Of a DNA stretch of 54,245 nucleotides, positions 53,890 through 54,245 are shown one piece after another. Every line of letters begins with the position of its first letter. The stretch's first letter is position 1. Both the position numbers and the translations under genes were made by a program. This stretch comes from a virus: IMG/VR virus record IMGVR_UViG_3300022213_000006, positions 1 to 54,245 of that record; one strand, 5' to 3'. Under the pieces are notes generated by a model. The model worked only from the letters and a program-made list of their open reading frames with translations, did no database searches and was not told the origin of the DNA.

Positions 53890-54245
53890 ATGCAAGACAG
53901 AAGTCCCGAAGTATTTCACCCGGTAACGCAGGACAAATTCGGAACACCAAACGGGAATTGCTACAGCGCCTGCGTCGGCTCCTTGGTGGGGTTGTCCATG
54001 GAAGAGCTGCGACCGTTCGAGGCGCTTTACCGAACCCTTGCCGTTTCCTACTTCGACCTGGAGAAATACCCAGAACTGCAAAAGAAACTCTGGGCATACG
54101 GCTGGGGCGTGCTTCTTCAGTGGATCGAAAAGAACGCCGGCTTTGAGCTGGTAGTTGGGCCCGCGCCCGCCGGGCAGCTCTACATCGCCACGGGTCTTAG
54201 CCCGCGCGGACCCTTCAACCACAGCGTGATCTACCGAGACCAAGA
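53890..54245 (+). CDS. Papain-like fold protein, 3' end outside the window
   Basis: ATG 53890 with GGAG upstream; the frame is open to the end of the window (118 codons seen). NCYSACVGSLVGLSMEELRP and, later, GPFNHSVIYRDQ form a Cys...His arrangement that I recognise from a frequent phage family of papain-like or C39-like fold. Proteolytic or amidase activity is possible; the remaining C-terminal part must be seen. The gene reads rightward, away from the regulator. Confidence 0.7.
   Translation, partial: MQDRSPEVFHPVTQDKFGTPNGNCYSACVGSLVGLSMEELRPFEALYRTLAVSYFDLEKYPELQKKLWAYGWGVLLQWIEKNAGFELVVGPAPAGQLYIATGLSPRGPFNHSVIYRDQ

Noticed and set aside
1-54245. Lysogeny module or CRISPR array
   Set aside because: No integrase, excisionase, partition gene, or regularly spaced direct repeats were found; the only tandem repeats are coding (38695-39999).

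Overview
The window is a 54 kb, GC-rich segment of a double-stranded DNA bacteriophage genome with a long, probably non-contractile tail (siphovirus-like). The evidence is a complete virion set: terminase large subunit, DUF4055-like portal, coiled-coil scaffold, HK97-fold-like capsid protein, connector and terminator proteins, major tail protein, a frameshifted tail chaperone pair, an 857-residue tape measure and tail-tip/fibre proteins. No integrase, CRISPR array, insertion sequence or complete tRNA is visible. A lipobox protein beside small membrane proteins and a GH108-type endolysin point to a Gram-negative host (inference). The first gene is open at the left edge and the last runs off the right edge, so this is a slice of a longer or circularly permuted genome.

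Layout. (1) 1-22.2 kb, nearly all rightward: small early proteins, an orphan C5 cytosine methyltransferase, a phage sigma factor, a HExxH metallopeptidase, primase-helicase, a Fis-like DNA-binding protein, a cupin-like protein, a Cys-rich replication-associated protein, family A DNA polymerase, Cas4/RecB-like nuclease, VRR-NUC nuclease, SNF2 helicase, dCMP deaminase, ThyX, a DexA-like exonuclease, a MazZ-like dATP/dGTP pyrophosphohydrolase and an HNH endonuclease. Two genes read leftward inside this arm: 5272-5622 with its own promoter, and a 36-residue zinc ribbon at 21700-21810 lying antisense to the HNH gene. (2) 22162-22201: a GC-rich hairpin where the arms converge. (3) 22.2-53.3 kb, all leftward: packaging genes at the right end, then head, decoration, connector, tail and lysis-type genes. 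(4) 53.3-54.2 kb: a small divergent region with a LysR-type winged-helix regulator and a rightward papain-like-fold gene.

How it fits together. The left arm copies and processes DNA and remodels the nucleotide pool (deaminase, ThyX, MazZ-like enzyme, methyltransferase). The right arm builds and packages the particle. Five promoter-like elements with an 18-bp spacer (four rightward, one leftward; a back-to-back pair at 5649-5764) are candidate targets of the host or phage sigma factor. An inverted repeat between the regulator and the rightward gene at 53.83-53.87 kb looks like an autoregulated divergent switch.

Most unusual items: the promoter family, an AT-rich TTGTTA motif over-represented in the left arm, the antisense zinc-ribbon/HNH pair, a candidate structured RNA near 11.2 kb, a virion protein made of 24 eighteen-residue repeats next to two internally duplicated proteins, two secreted proteins sharing a WRGPxxPxLxP C-terminus, and an HslV-like Ntn hydrolase beside the terminase.
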